Source of the DNA: an uncultured Eubacteriales bacterium
GTDB lineage: Bacteria > Bacillota > Clostridia > Lachnospirales > Lachnospiraceae
DNA length: 17,511 nt
Assembly (NCBI GenBank): GCA_902772745.1
Contig: CACYBV010000118.1
Coordinates: forward strand, 1-17,511
Reading direction: 5' to 3'
The translations under genes and the position numbers were made by a program. Shown here in pieces: positions 1-7,928 of the stretch. Every line of letters starts with the position of its first letter. Position 1 is the stretch's first letter. The notes under the pieces were generated by a model. The model was not told the origin of the DNA. It ran no database searches and saw nothing but the letters and a program-made list of their open reading frames with translations.

Positions 1-91
1 CGCATAGCGGGTGGTTTTTATTTCGCGCCGCTCATTTCTCTGCCTGAGAAACTCGCCTGGCGCTCAACCGGGACTATCCGTCCCGAAGCAT

Positions 92-139
92 GAAAGACAG
101 GTGCTGCGGATGCAAATGCATCCGCAGCACCTGTCTTTC
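92..139 (-). terminator. Perfect 23-bp hairpin terminator after the MFS gene
   Basis: Bases 92-114 are the exact reverse complement of 117-139, leaving a 2-base centre (115-116). The hairpin starts 10 bases past the stop codon of the leftward transporter gene. The outer end of the stem is A-rich on one side and T-rich on the other (AAAG/CTTT), so in either direction the G+C-rich stem closes with a short U run. It therefore probably works as an intrinsic terminator, possibly for both strands. A smaller 6-bp hairpin (CGGGAC/GTCCCG, 69-85) lies just beyond it. Bases 1-68 show no gene or other clear feature. Confidence 0.8.
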
Positions 140-149
140 GCCTTTTGCT

Positions 150-1568
150 TCATTTTTTCTTTATCCGGAAGATGGCCCGAAGGAGATCCTTCGGGGTCGC
201 ATCCCTGTCGTTTTCCATCCGCGGCACAAGTAAAAGCGTCGAACCAAGACGCAGTACCGTCGCAAGGAGGAAAAGCATCTTGTAGCGGTCAAACCATCCG
301 GTGAAGATTCCGGAGGCCTCAAAAACCCGCAGAAGTCCGCCGGCGGACAGAGACCCGAGCGTCACACCCGCAAGTGCCGTCACACAGGAGAATACCGCAA
401 TATACGAAGGCCGCGTTTCCGGCGCGCTGATCGAAAGCTGCATGTTGTTTGCGGAAAGGTTTGCGCCGCACCAGAACATCGCGCCGAAAAAGTTGTGCAG
501 AAGCGTCGGCCAGATATTGCCCGGGCTTGACAGGAGGTAGAACGCCGGCGTCACCGCCGCGCCGATGCAGGATACGAGCATGACGTTCCTGGATCCGAAA
601 TGATACAGCGCCTTACCCCATCTCTGCACCGTGAAAATCGCGGAGACGCAGGAAGCGACCGTACCGAAAACCATGATCTGGGTGAAGTTCAGGCCCATGA
701 CATTCATCGAGTAGGGACTCATATAGGTACCGGACATATTGGCCGTAAAGCACCATACGGTCCAGAAAATCATGAAGTGCATGAAGGGCTTGTTTTTGAG
801 GATTCCGCCGATCACCTGCAGGAATTTCAGCTTCTGCGGCGGCGTGGAAAAGACCTCCTTGCAGAAACCGAAGGAAATCATGTCCATCATGCCGATCGTA
901 CCGCCGAGGATGAATATGATGACATACTTCGTTTCCGGCGGCAGATGGTCCAGAAGGAATGCGATTCCGAGACCCGCAAGGATATTGATGACCGACATGA
1001 TGACGTCCCGCACCGAAAGCCAGCGCGAACGGATCCTGTCGGGTGAAAGATCCGACAGCCAGGGGAACCAGCAGGGGTTAATCACCGCTCCGCAGCAGGA
1101 GGAAATCCCAAGCAGGAAAAGCAGTGTAAACAGCTGGTAGTTAACCGTCGTTCCCCTCGGGACAACAAACGGAATCAGCCCGAACAGAATCCACAGGGCA
1201 CGCGAAAACAGCCCGATTGTCAGCATGTACTTCTTTCTTTTATGCGTTCGGTTCACCAGCATCGAGAAAGGAATCTGCATGAGGGCTGCCGCCTGCGGAA
1301 TTGCCGCAAGAAGCGCAAAAGTCAGGTCGTTCGCCCCCATGGAGGTTGCGAGACCGACCATGGCTGTCGTGCCGCCGCCGCAGATAATTCCGTGAAGAGC
1401 ACCGCAGATATTGCCGATCAGGATGAAGTTCAGACTTCTCCGGATGACCTGCGGAAGTTCCGCTTCTTCGTAAAGCGCGCGAAGCGGATTATGAATCTTT
1501 AGTTTTCCGGTCATGAAAGCAGTCTTGCCTTTCAGGATTCGCCCATGTATTGTGCCTGCCGAAACCAT
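150..1568 (-). CDS. MFS transporter, 12 predicted membrane helices
   Basis: This is an integral membrane permease of the major facilitator superfamily, probably importing a sugar or other small solute. It has about 12 hydrophobic segments over 472 residues. The loop between helices 2 and 3 carries a basic motif (NRTHKRKKY), which is the usual MFS position, and a second basic/acidic loop (DLSPDRIRSRW) lies near residues 170-180. There is a long central charged loop and a Lys-rich C terminus. No signature fixes the substrate. The start is uncertain: the ATG at 1568 lies about 30 nt from the predicted transcription start, and the ATG at 1514 removes 18 polar residues. Neither has a strong ribosome binding site. 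The gene has its own sigma-A-like promoter and hairpin terminator, so it appears to be transcribed alone. It points the same way as the sugar operon to the right but is separated from it by the peptidase gene. A role in that operon is only a possibility. Confidence 0.92.
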   Translation of the reverse strand: MVSAGTIHGRILKGKTAFMTGKLKIHNPLRALYEEAELPQVIRRSLNFILIGNICGALHGIICGGGTTAMVGLATSMGANDLTFALLAAIPQAAALMQIPFSMLVNRTHKRKKYMLTIGLFSRALWILFGLIPFVVPRGTTVNYQLFTLLFLLGISSCCGAVINPCWFPWLSDLSPDRIRSRWLSVRDVIMSVINILAGLGIAFLLDHLPPETKYVIIFILGGTIGMMDMISFGFCKEVFSTPPQKLKFLQVIGGILKNKPFMHFMIFWTVWCFTANMSGTYMSPYSMNVMGLNFTQIMVFGTVASCVSAIFTVQRWGKALYHFGSRNVMLVSCIGAAVTPAFYLLSSPGNIWPTLLHNFFGAMFWCGANLSANNMQLSISAPETRPSYIAVFSCVTALAGVTLGSLSAGGLLRVFEASGIFTGWFDRYKMLFLLATVLRLGSTLLLVPRMENDRDATPKDLLRAIFRIKKK

Positions 1569-1604
1569 ATTTTCCCGTGCTTTCCGGCAGTGCTTCTATG
1601 ACCG

Positions 1605-1632
1605 ATATTATCAGAAAAGCAGAAAAAGTCAA
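1605..1632 (-). promoter_or_regulatory. Sigma-A-like promoter of the MFS gene
   Basis: On the minus strand the -35 box TTGACT (1627-1632) and the -10 box TAATAT (1605-1610) are 16 nt apart, both close to consensus. Transcription would start near 1598, about 30 nt before the ATG at 1568. The upstream edge of the -35 box overlaps the large palindrome at 1631-1661. Confidence 0.75.
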
Positions 1633-1661
1633 GCGGTAATAATGTCACATTATCACCGCTT
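1631..1661. promoter_or_regulatory. 31-bp palindromic operator candidate
   Basis: AAGCGGTAATAATGT (1631-1645), one central C (1646), then ACATTATCACCGCTT (1647-1661). The two 15-base arms are reverse complements with one mismatch. The site overlaps the -35 box of the MFS promoter by two bases and extends upstream. That geometry suits an activator or a repressor that blocks polymerase binding. No U-run follows it and no gene ends here, so a terminator is unlikely. I do not recognise the motif as a known regulator's consensus, and no regulator gene is visible in the window. Confidence 0.6.
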
Positions 1662-1864
1662 TTCAATGCTGTATTTTGGTACTTTCCACGTCTTCCGTGT
1701 TTTCTGATCCGTGCTTTGACTTTTCATCAGTCTCCCCGCCTGAAATCCGGTCATCTGCTGCCGGAGTTTTGGACCGATTCCAAAATCCGATATGCTTTTC
1801 CCGCATTCAGCCGTATTCTTCCGCGATGTTTCTAAAGAGAACCGAGGATTGTCATAAAGCCCGG

Positions 1865-1893
1865 TTGATTTCGTGCCCGAAATCTGCTAAGAT
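1865..1893 (+). promoter_or_regulatory. Sigma-A-like promoter of the M16C peptidase gene
   Basis: TTGATT (1865-1870) and TAAGAT (1888-1893) are separated by exactly 17 nt. The predicted start is near 1900, about 33 nt before the ATG. A purine-rich ribosome binding site (AGAAAGGA) lies about 10 nt before the start codon. Confidence 0.7.
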
Positions 1894-1932
1894 AAGCCCA
1901 TACGATCTTTTTACAGAAAGGATTTTTCTTTT

Positions 1933-4839
1933 ATGAACGTAAACGACAGAATCCACGGCTTTATTGTCCGGGAAATCCGCGAAGAGCCGGAGCTTAAAGC
2001 CACGATGGTCCGCATGGAATATGAAAAAAACGGGGCGGACCTTGTATGGCTTGACCGCGCGGACGACAACAAGACCTTCTCGATCTGCTTCAAAACAATC
2101 CCTTCGGACAATACCGGCGTGTTCCATATCCTCGAGCATTCGGTGCTGAACGGTTCCGAAAAATATCCGGTGAAGGAGCCTTTCGTTGAGCTTCTCAAGA
2201 GCTCGCTTCAGACCTTCCTCAACGCGATGACCTTCCCCGACAAGACGATGTACCCCGTGAGTTCCCGGAATGACAAGGACTTTCTGAACCTGATGGACGT
2301 GTATCTGGACGCCGTGCTGCATCCTCTGTCCGCGAAAGACCCGCACGCTTTCCTGCAGGAAGGCTGGCATTTCGAGATGGACGGTCCTGAGGATACGCCC
2401 CGCTTCAACGGCGTCGTATTCAATGAAATGAAGGGCGCCTACGCTTCCCCGGACTCGGTGCAGGAAGAAAAGCTCACATCGCTTCTCTTCCCCGACAACT
2501 GCTACGGTTATGATTCTGGCGGAAATCCGGAGTTCATCACGGATCTGACGTATGAAAACTACCTCAAAAACCATGCGCGCTTCTATTCGCCCACAAACGC
2601 CCGGATTTTCCTTGACGGAAGCATTGATCTTTGCGCGGTACTCGGAAAGCTCGACGAATATCTCAGGGATTTTGATCACATAGATGTGGACGCGGAGATT
2701 CCGTACCAGGCGCCTGTCACGCCGGACGAGCTGACGATCCCCTATGAAATCGGCGAGGATGATCCCGATGAAAACAAAGTGCTTCTCGCAGAGGGCTTTG
2801 TCTACGGAACCTATAAAGACACGCTGAAGAGCATGGCCTTCTCGGTCATTTCAAACGTGCTCACCGGTTCCAACGAAGCGCCGATGAAGAAGGCAATCCT
2901 GGAACGGGAGCTTGCGGAAGACATTTCTGTCGTCCCCTACAGCGAGAGCCTGCTGCAGCCCTTCCTTGCGGTCACGGTTGATAACACCTCACTGGAAAAG
3001 AAAGATGAAGTGTTCGGCGTAATCCGGGAAGTGTTCGCAAAAGCCGCAGAATCAGGCCTCGACCGGACCCGTGTCGACGCGGTCATCAACAACCTCGAGT
3101 TCACAACCCGCGAGAAGGATTTCGGAGGAATGCCGAAAGGCCTGATCTACGCGATGAGTTCTCTGGACTCCTGGCTCTATGGCGGCGATCCGATGCAGAA
3201 CCTGCTGTACGATGAACTGTTCAAAGAGCTCCGGAAAAAAGTGGAAGAAGGGTATCTTGAAGAGCTGATCCGCACGGAAATCCTTGAAAGCAGACATTTT
3301 GCGAGACTTGTCATGGTGCCCTCCCGGACGCTCGGGCAGGAAAAGGCGGAAGCGGAAGCCGCAAGAGCCAGGGAAGCTTCCAAAGACTGGGACGATGCGA
3401 AAAAGCAGGAGGTCATCGATACCTTCAGAAAGCTTCGGGAACGCCAGAACGCGCCGGATTCGCCGGAGGCGATTGCCTCTCTTCCGATGCTCTCTCTTTC
3501 CGACATCCCGGCTTCTGTACCGAGGCTTCAGGAAAATGTATTTGAACTTGAAGGCGTAACGGTGCTCGAGCATCCGAACGATACCGACGGGATCACCTAC
3601 CTCGACCTGCATTTCTCGCTCTCGGATATTCCGCAGGAAGAGCTTCCCGAAATTGCTTTCTACTCGGCGCTTCTTTCACAGCTTCCGACGGAGAATTTCG
3701 ACATCCTGGGGCTTCGTTCCGAGATCGAAGCGAACCTCGGCGTCTTCGGCGCCGCACCGGTGGTCTACGCGCTGAAAGGTCAGGACGGCCGTGAAAAAGA
3801 TTTCCTTTCCGTCCGGCTCTCATTCCTTCGGGACAAGGCCGATGCCGCCGTCCGCATCATCAAAGAAGTGCTCGGAAGTTCGGATTTCTCCGACGCGCAG
3901 TACATCGGCAATATTCTCAAGCAGATGCGCTTCGGAATGGAACAGTCCGTAATCGGCGCCGGAAACCAGTACGGCTTCCGCCACGCGCTCTCCTGCTTTA
4001 CGCCCGCCGCCGCGGTTACAGAATGCATTTCCGGCCTTCGCTACCTGCGTTTCCTGCAGGCGCTGGACAGGAATTTCGCCGAAAATTCAGCCCCTGTGCT
4101 TAAGAAACTTCAGGCCCTCGGCGCGAAAATTTTTACAAAATCCCGCCTGACGATTTCCGTCACGGGTGCCTATGCGGACAGCCTGCTGCCTTCGATTCTT
4201 GCGGTTCTTCCCAAGGGCGATGTACCAAAGGTCCTCGAAAGATCCGCTTTCCCGAAGGAAAATCTCGCGGTCATTATCCCGGCTGAGGTCGGTTTCGCGA
4301 CGGAAGCCGTCCATCTTTCGTCTATCGGACTGCCTGCGGGAAGCACGGCGGAAGTCGCTTCCCAGTACCTGACTTTCAACCATCTCTGGAATACGATCCG
4401 CGTTAAGGGCGGCGCTTACGGAGCAGGCTTCCGGGCAGACGATCAGGGAAGCACCGCTTTCTACAGCTACCGCGACCCGAATCCTTCGGGAAGCCTTGCG
4501 GCATTCAAAGCCTGCGGTGACGAACTTCGCGCCTTCTGCGCCGACGGCTCGGAGGCTGTTGACAAATACATCATCAGCACGATCTCGAATACCGATCCGC
4601 TGCTGACCCCGAGAACCGCCGGCCGCCTTGCCGCATCCCTGTATTTCAGGGGCATGAGCCACGAGGACCGGGAAGCGGAGCGCGCCGGAATCCTTGCATC
4701 CGACAAGGAAGCGCTGGCCTCGTACAGCCAGGTTCTCGATCAGGCGCTTTCGGAAGCCGCCGTCTGTGTGATCGCAGGAAAACCGGTGATCGATGCGATG
4801 GCCGGATGTTTCGACAAAGTGGAAAACCTGATGCAGTAA
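1933..4839 (+). CDS. M16C zinc metallopeptidase, PreP-like insulinase family
   Basis: This is a large cytosolic metallopeptidase of the pitrilysin/insulinase family, subfamily M16C, which degrades unstructured peptides inside a closed two-half chamber. The inverted zinc motif HxxEH is HILEH (His65, Glu68, His69). The third ligand is Glu165 in the sequence FNEMKGAY, 96 residues after the second His, which is the spacing I recall for plant and human PreP. The downstream block YPVKEPF (residues 78-84) with the Phe/Asp/Met-rich stretch after it is typical of M16C. At 968 residues the length is full for the family, covering an active N-terminal half, a coiled charged linker (about residues 455-515) and an inactive C-terminal half. 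There is no signal peptide, so it acts in the cytoplasm. It sits alone between its own promoter and terminator, which suggests a housekeeping peptide-turnover role unrelated to the sugar operon. Confidence 0.95.
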   Translation: MNVNDRIHGFIVREIREEPELKATMVRMEYEKNGADLVWLDRADDNKTFSICFKTIPSDNTGVFHILEHSVLNGSEKYPVKEPFVELLKSSLQTFLNAMTFPDKTMYPVSSRNDKDFLNLMDVYLDAVLHPLSAKDPHAFLQEGWHFEMDGPEDTPRFNGVVFNEMKGAYASPDSVQEEKLTSLLFPDNCYGYDSGGNPEFITDLTYENYLKNHARFYSPTNARIFLDGSIDLCAVLGKLDEYLRDFDHIDVDAEIPYQAPVTPDELTIPYEIGEDDPDENKVLLAEGFVYGTYKDTLKSMAFSVISNVLTGSNEAPMKKAILERELAEDISVVPYSESLLQPFLAVTVDNTSLEKKDEVFGVIREVFAKAAESGLDRTRVDAVINNLEFTTREKDFGGMPKGLIYAMSSLDSWLYGGDPMQNLLYDELFKELRKKVEEGYLEELIRTEILESRHFARLVMVPSRTLGQEKAEAEAARAREASKDWDDAKKQEVIDTFRKLRERQNAPDSPEAIASLPMLSLSDIPASVPRLQENVFELEGVTVLEHPNDTDGITYLDLHFSLSDIPQEELPEIAFYSALLSQLPTENFDILGLRSEIEANLGVFGAAPVVYALKGQDGREKDFLSVRLSFLRDKADAAVRIIKEVLGSSDFSDAQYIGNILKQMRFGMEQSVIGAGNQYGFRHALSCFTPAAAVTECISGLRYLRFLQALDRNFAENSAPVLKKLQALGAKIFTKSRLTISVTGAYADSLLPSILAVLPKGDVPKVLERSAFPKENLAVIIPAEVGFATEAVHLSSIGLPAGSTAEVASQYLTFNHLWNTIRVKGGAYGAGFRADDQGSTAFYSYRDPNPSGSLAAFKACGDELRAFCADGSEAVDKYIISTISNTDPLLTPRTAGRLAASLYFRGMSHEDREAERAGILASDKEALASYSQVLDQALSEAAVCVIAGKPVIDAMAGCFDKVENLMQ

Positions 4840-4870
4840 TACCGGCAAAAGCAGGCCGTCCGAAAATATA

Positions 4871-4905
4871 TCAGCCGCCCCGGAATCGTCTCCGAGGGCG
4901 GCTGA
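4871..4905 (+). terminator. Intrinsic terminator after the M16C gene
   Basis: TCAGCCGCCC (4871-4880) pairs perfectly with GGGCGGCTGA (4896-4905) around a 15-nt loop, and TGTGTTTTC follows. The hairpin begins 32 nt after the peptidase stop codon. It may also stop leftward transcription from the ArsC-like gene, which ends at 5022. The remaining bases to 5021 show nothing clear. Confidence 0.85.
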
Positions 4906-5021
4906 TGTGTTTTCAGACAGCCTGATTCATCGGAACGCCCCGACAAGGCGCCACTGTCCTCATGACAGGTCAGGCAGGGGGCTCCGTTTTCAGTATGACA
5001 TACATTGAGATTCCCGGCCTG

Positions 5022-5363
5022 TTACTGCCAGGATTTCCATACATCCGGCTGATATCCGATTGTTGCCTGCTTCCCGTTCCGGACAATGGGCTGTTTCAGG
5101 ACGGACTGATTCTCTAATATTTTCTGAGCTTTGTCCTCCGAAGCGATATACCGCAGCAGCATCAGCAGATCCTGATCCCTGCACGATGGATCAATCAATG
5201 CATCCACGCCGCCGACTGCCTGGCAGACCGATTGAAATTCGCCTTTACTGAGACCCTTTTCCCTGAGATCAACCGACTGGAATCGAATGCCTCGCTCCTT
5301 AAAGAAGCGCTCCGCTTTTCTGGTATCCGCATTTTTCTTTGTTCCGAAAATCTGTATATTCAT
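5022..5363 (-). CDS. ArsC/Spx-fold protein lacking the active-site cysteine
   Basis: A 113-residue thioredoxin-fold protein of the ArsC/Spx/YffB group. It begins with the family pattern IFGTKK...DTRKAERFFKERG. Further matches are DLREKGLSKGEF (about residues 32-43) and the C-terminal block LKQPIVRNGKQATIGY (about 89-104), which resembles the cis-Pro region of arsenate-reductase-like proteins. Family members normally have a Cys after the GTKK motif; here the residue is Asn11 (codon AAT) followed by Ala12. Classical thiol-based arsenate reduction is therefore unlikely, and a binding or regulatory role in the manner of Spx-like proteins is possible. The other two cysteines (about positions 47 and 61) are not at the catalytic place. 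The start ATG at 5363 has GGAAGGA about 5 nt upstream. The gene is full length with no frameshift. Confidence 0.88.
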   Translation of the reverse strand: MNIQIFGTKKNADTRKAERFFKERGIRFQSVDLREKGLSKGEFQSVCQAVGGVDALIDPSCRDQDLLMLLRYIASEDKAQKILENQSVLKQPIVRNGKQATIGYQPDVWKSWQ

Positions 5364-5424
5364 ATTGATCCTTCCAATCAGCGTGTATCCTTTATTTGCC
5401 CGGCCGTTTCTGTTCAGGCTGCCA

Positions 5425-5457
5425 AGGAAGCATTCCGCCGATGACAGGCTGCTTCCT
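5425..5457. terminator. Hairpin downstream of the esterase, possible weak terminator
   Basis: AGGAAGCA (5425-5432) pairs with TGCTTCCT (5450-5457) around a 17-nt loop, between the esterase and the ArsC-like gene. A T run (5465-5470) follows only on the plus strand, where no gene ends. As a terminator for the leftward operon it is therefore weak, and read-through into the ArsC-like gene is possible. A consensus-like TATAAT on the minus strand (5505-5510) lies just past the esterase stop but has no good -35 box. Confidence 0.35.
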
Positions 5458-5515
5458 CAGGCGCTTTTTTCGGGTTCAAACGGCATGTACCACGCATGGA
5501 TTCTATTATACAGAA

Positions 5516-6322
5516 TTATTTCAGGAAGAAATCGAGCGCCTTCTGGATCGCGAGATCCCAGTATCGCCACTCGTGCGCGAGACCGGGAACGGTATAGACC
5601 TCGACATCATCGATGCCAAGCTCCTTGAACAGAGCCAGAGTATCCGGAAGCTCGGAAATAATCCGCTTGTCTTCTTCGCCGGCGCCGATGAAGATCTTAG
5701 GAAGCTTCACCCCCTTCGCAGCCTGATCGCGAAGTACTTTCACCGTATTCTGGTAGGAATTGATAAACTCTTCTTCGCCGCCCTCGAAATTGATCGCGGA
5801 TTTCTTCATGCGTTCCCACATCGGGGATCCGGAATCCCGCATCCTGTTGAAATCGCTCGGATTTGCGGAAAGGATTGCGCATCCGGCGAATTTCTCCGGA
5901 TGGTTGAAGGCATAGACGCAGGTGCCGCGTCCGCCCATCGAAAGACCGGCAATGAAGTTGTCCTCACGCTTGTCGGAAGCAGGGAACCAGTTGTACACAA
6001 GAGGCATCAGTTCTTCCGTCAGGTAGTCGAACATATTGAAGCCCGTACCGAAACTGGGCCAGTTCGCATAGTTTGAGTTCATCGCGGAAGGCATCACGAC
6101 AATCAGGTCCTTTTCGGAAGCGTAGAGCTCGATCATGGATTTCCGGATCCAGTCCGAATAGTCGCCGAAGGTGCCGTGAAGAAGCCACAAAACCTTGTAC
6201 TTCTTTCCGCTCTCATAGAACTCTTTCGCGGGCATGGTGTGCGGCCAGTCCGGCAGAATGATGCCGACGTTGTTGTTGTTCATCAGGTACTGGCTTTCAA
6301 AATTCAGTGTTACAAGTGCCAT
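5516..6322 (-). CDS. Alpha/beta-hydrolase esterase (esterase D/acetyl esterase type)
   Basis: A 268-residue serine esterase of the esterase-D/PHB-depolymerase-like alpha/beta-hydrolase group, many of which remove acetyl or other small acyl groups from sugars. The nucleophile elbow is GLSMG with Ser128. The oxyanion-hole HG is at residues 49-50 (LLHG). The likely acid is Asp218 in GAGEEDKR and the catalytic His is His250 in GLAHEW, so the triad looks complete. No signal peptide is visible, so it acts on imported material. The ATG at 6322 is preceded by AAAGGAGG at 7 nt, one of the strongest ribosome sites in the window. It is the last gene of the leftward sugar train, 73 nt after uxaA. By context it may deacylate imported oligosaccharides before GH29 or GH127 act. 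The substrate is not shown by the sequence. Confidence 0.88.
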   Translation of the reverse strand: MALVTLNFESQYLMNNNNVGIILPDWPHTMPAKEFYESGKKYKVLWLLHGTFGDYSDWIRKSMIELYASEKDLIVVMPSAMNSNYANWPSFGTGFNMFDYLTEELMPLVYNWFPASDKREDNFIAGLSMGGRGTCVYAFNHPEKFAGCAILSANPSDFNRMRDSGSPMWERMKKSAINFEGGEEEFINSYQNTVKVLRDQAAKGVKLPKIFIGAGEEDKRIISELPDTLALFKELGIDDVEVYTVPGLAHEWRYWDLAIQKALDFFLK

Positions 6323-6367
6323 TTGCAGTCCTCCTTTTTCGTCAATAATTTAAGAGCTTATTCGTCC

Positions 6368-6386
6368 ACGGCGCACAAAACGCCGT
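6368..6386. terminator. Small hairpin in the uxaA-esterase gap
   Basis: ACGGCG (6368-6373) pairs with CGCCGT (6381-6386) across a 7-nt loop. A T-rich tail follows on the plus strand only. In the operon's own direction the tail is not U-rich, so partial termination or mRNA stabilisation between uxaA and the esterase is more likely than full termination. Confidence 0.35.
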
Positions 6387-6395
6387 TACTTTTAT

Positions 6396-7928
6396 TTACA
6401 ATGTTACTCCATCCTTAAATATCGCGATCTCATGCGATCCGTTCCGCTCGTTTGCGGTCTCCTGCCCCTCGGCGAAGGACCGTACCGCTTCTATGAAATC
6501 CGTGTCTGCCTCCGAGGGATTCTCCAGCGCGGGCGAGGCGTCAAAATCGATCCAGTTCCGCTTCCGTTCCGCAAGTCCGGCGTTTGATGCGACTTTCACA
6601 ACAGGCACCGGGGATCCGAGCGGCGTCCCCCTGCCTGTCGTGAACAGGATCAGGCTGCAGCCTGCGGCTGCGAGATTCGTAACCGCTGCCATGTCGTTTC
6701 CGGGGCCTTCGAGAAGGTAAAGCCCGGAAGGCTGATCTGACTTGTTTCCGCCGATCCGGTCGCCGTAGCCGAGTACCCCCATCACCGGTCCGCTTCCGCT
6801 CTTCTGTGTGCATCCGAGAGACTTGTCCTCGAGCGTCGTGATCCCGCCCGCGATATTACCGGGCGAAGGATTCTCGTATACCGTCTGGCCATGGCGGACA
6901 AAATAATCCTTATAGCGGTTGATAAGATCGACGGTCTGGTCAAAAACTTCCCGCGAGGAAGCGCGGTCCATCAGAAGCCGTTCCGCACCGAACATCTCAG
7001 GGACTTCCGTCAGTATCGCGGTTCCCCTGAGCGCGGTAAATCTGTCGGTAAATCGGCCGAGAAGCGGGTTTGCGGTGATTCCGGAGAATCCGTCCGATCC
7101 GCCGCACTTAAGGCCGACCGTAAGTGCGGAAAACGGACAGGGAACCCGGCGGTCTTTGGACATTTCCGCAAGAAGTTCTGCAATCAGACGCTTTCCTTCG
7201 GCGATCTCGTCTTCGGTTTCCTGACAGATGAGAAAACGGATGCGTTTGGGATCGGCGTCTCCGAGCATCGGCCGGAAAGATTCCATCGTGTTGTTTTCGC
7301 AGCCGAGAGCGACCACAAGCACACCGCCGGCGTTTGGGTTCAGCGCAAGCCCCCGGAGGATCTGCTGCGTCACCAGAAGATCCCCGCCGAGCTGCGAACA
7401 GCCGTAAGGGTGCGTCAGGGCGAGCGGATGTTTTGTGCGTCCGGTTTCCGGGTCTGAAAATACGCACTCCGCCGCAAGCTTTTCCGTGATCGAATTCACA
7501 CAGCCGACAGTCGGAATGATAAAGAGTTCGTTCCGGGTTCCGGCCCGTCCGTCCAGGCGCGCGTAGCCCATAAATGTGCGCGCTTTCTTCAGGACTGCAT
7601 TTCGGACGCCGCTTTCCCAGTCTGCGATTTTCCTTGCTGCACCCTCATCGGAGGCGCCGAACTTCCCGTTGTTCCTGCCTTCTTCCTGCTCCGCTGCACC
7701 TGAAAACGCCCCATGGAATTCATATTCCTCATGCTCTTTAAGAGATGTGGCCATATTGTCGATATGCACGCGCTCGCCGGTATGGATGTCCCGCACCGCG
7801 TGCCCGATCGGACTGCCGTATTTAACGACCGGACTGCCGGCCGGGATGTCTCGGAGTGCTTCCTTGAATCCGGTCTCAAGATCCACGGCGACATTATCGG
7901 AAGGGTGAATCCGGTATAGTTTTTTCAT
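6396..7928 (-). CDS. uxaA: Altronate dehydratase UxaA
   Basis: The enzyme dehydrates D-altronate to 2-keto-3-deoxy-D-gluconate (KDG) in the cytoplasm. It has the full 510-residue two-domain layout. An N-terminal SAF domain (about 1-63) carries HPSDNVAV and KYGSPIG. A polar, Gly-rich linker of about 50 residues follows. The catalytic domain (about 115-510) starts with GYARLDGRAGTRN and has conserved cysteine motifs TVGC (Cys143), HPYGC (Cys177), ALGCEN (Cys210), LKCGGSDGFSG (Cys275) and LGCTQKSG (Cys373). The related galactarate dehydratase shares this fold, but the fused SAF domain and the partnership with a uxaB-type gene favour altronate. UxaA-like proteins have also been tied to L-fuconate dehydration in Campylobacter fucose loci, so the substrate could be a deoxy analogue. 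The ATG at 7928 has AAAGAGGA upstream. The gene overlaps the end of the HD-domain gene by 35 nt, which suggests translational coupling. Confidence 0.93.
   Translation of the reverse strand: MKKLYRIHPSDNVAVDLETGFKEALRDIPAGSPVVKYGSPIGHAVRDIHTGERVHIDNMATSLKEHEEYEFHGAFSGAAEQEEGRNNGKFGASDEGAARKIADWESGVRNAVLKKARTFMGYARLDGRAGTRNELFIIPTVGCVNSITEKLAAECVFSDPETGRTKHPLALTHPYGCSQLGGDLLVTQQILRGLALNPNAGGVLVVALGCENNTMESFRPMLGDADPKRIRFLICQETEDEIAEGKRLIAELLAEMSKDRRVPCPFSALTVGLKCGGSDGFSGITANPLLGRFTDRFTALRGTAILTEVPEMFGAERLLMDRASSREVFDQTVDLINRYKDYFVRHGQTVYENPSPGNIAGGITTLEDKSLGCTQKSGSGPVMGVLGYGDRIGGNKSDQPSGLYLLEGPGNDMAAVTNLAAAGCSLILFTTGRGTPLGSPVPVVKVASNAGLAERKRNWIDFDASPALENPSEADTDFIEAVRSFAEGQETANERNGSHEIAIFKDGVTL

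Larger units (their letters stand above)
1569..1932. other. 364-nt divergent control region, no gene
   Basis: This gap separates the start codons of the leftward transporter and the rightward peptidase. The left third carries the transporter promoter and a 31-bp palindrome; the right end carries the peptidase promoter. Bases 1662-1860 hold no convincing gene, RNA or repeat that I can recognise. Confidence 0.8.

Noticed and set aside
1653..1727. A 24-codon minus-strand small open frame, Lys/Arg-rich, preceded by GGGGAG and ending inside the palindrome
   Set aside because: It lies upstream of the MFS promoter, so it would need another promoter that I cannot see. It is too short to support from one sequence.
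1852..2679. A 275-codon minus-strand open frame over the start of the M16C gene
   Set aside because: It overlaps the zinc-site coding region of the peptidase and its promoter. The product is His/Val/Arg-rich with no family signature.
5505..5510. TATAAT on the minus strand as a promoter for the ArsC-like gene
   Set aside because: No acceptable -35 box at 16-18 nt, and it is about 140 nt from the start codon. I noted it only in the hairpin entry.
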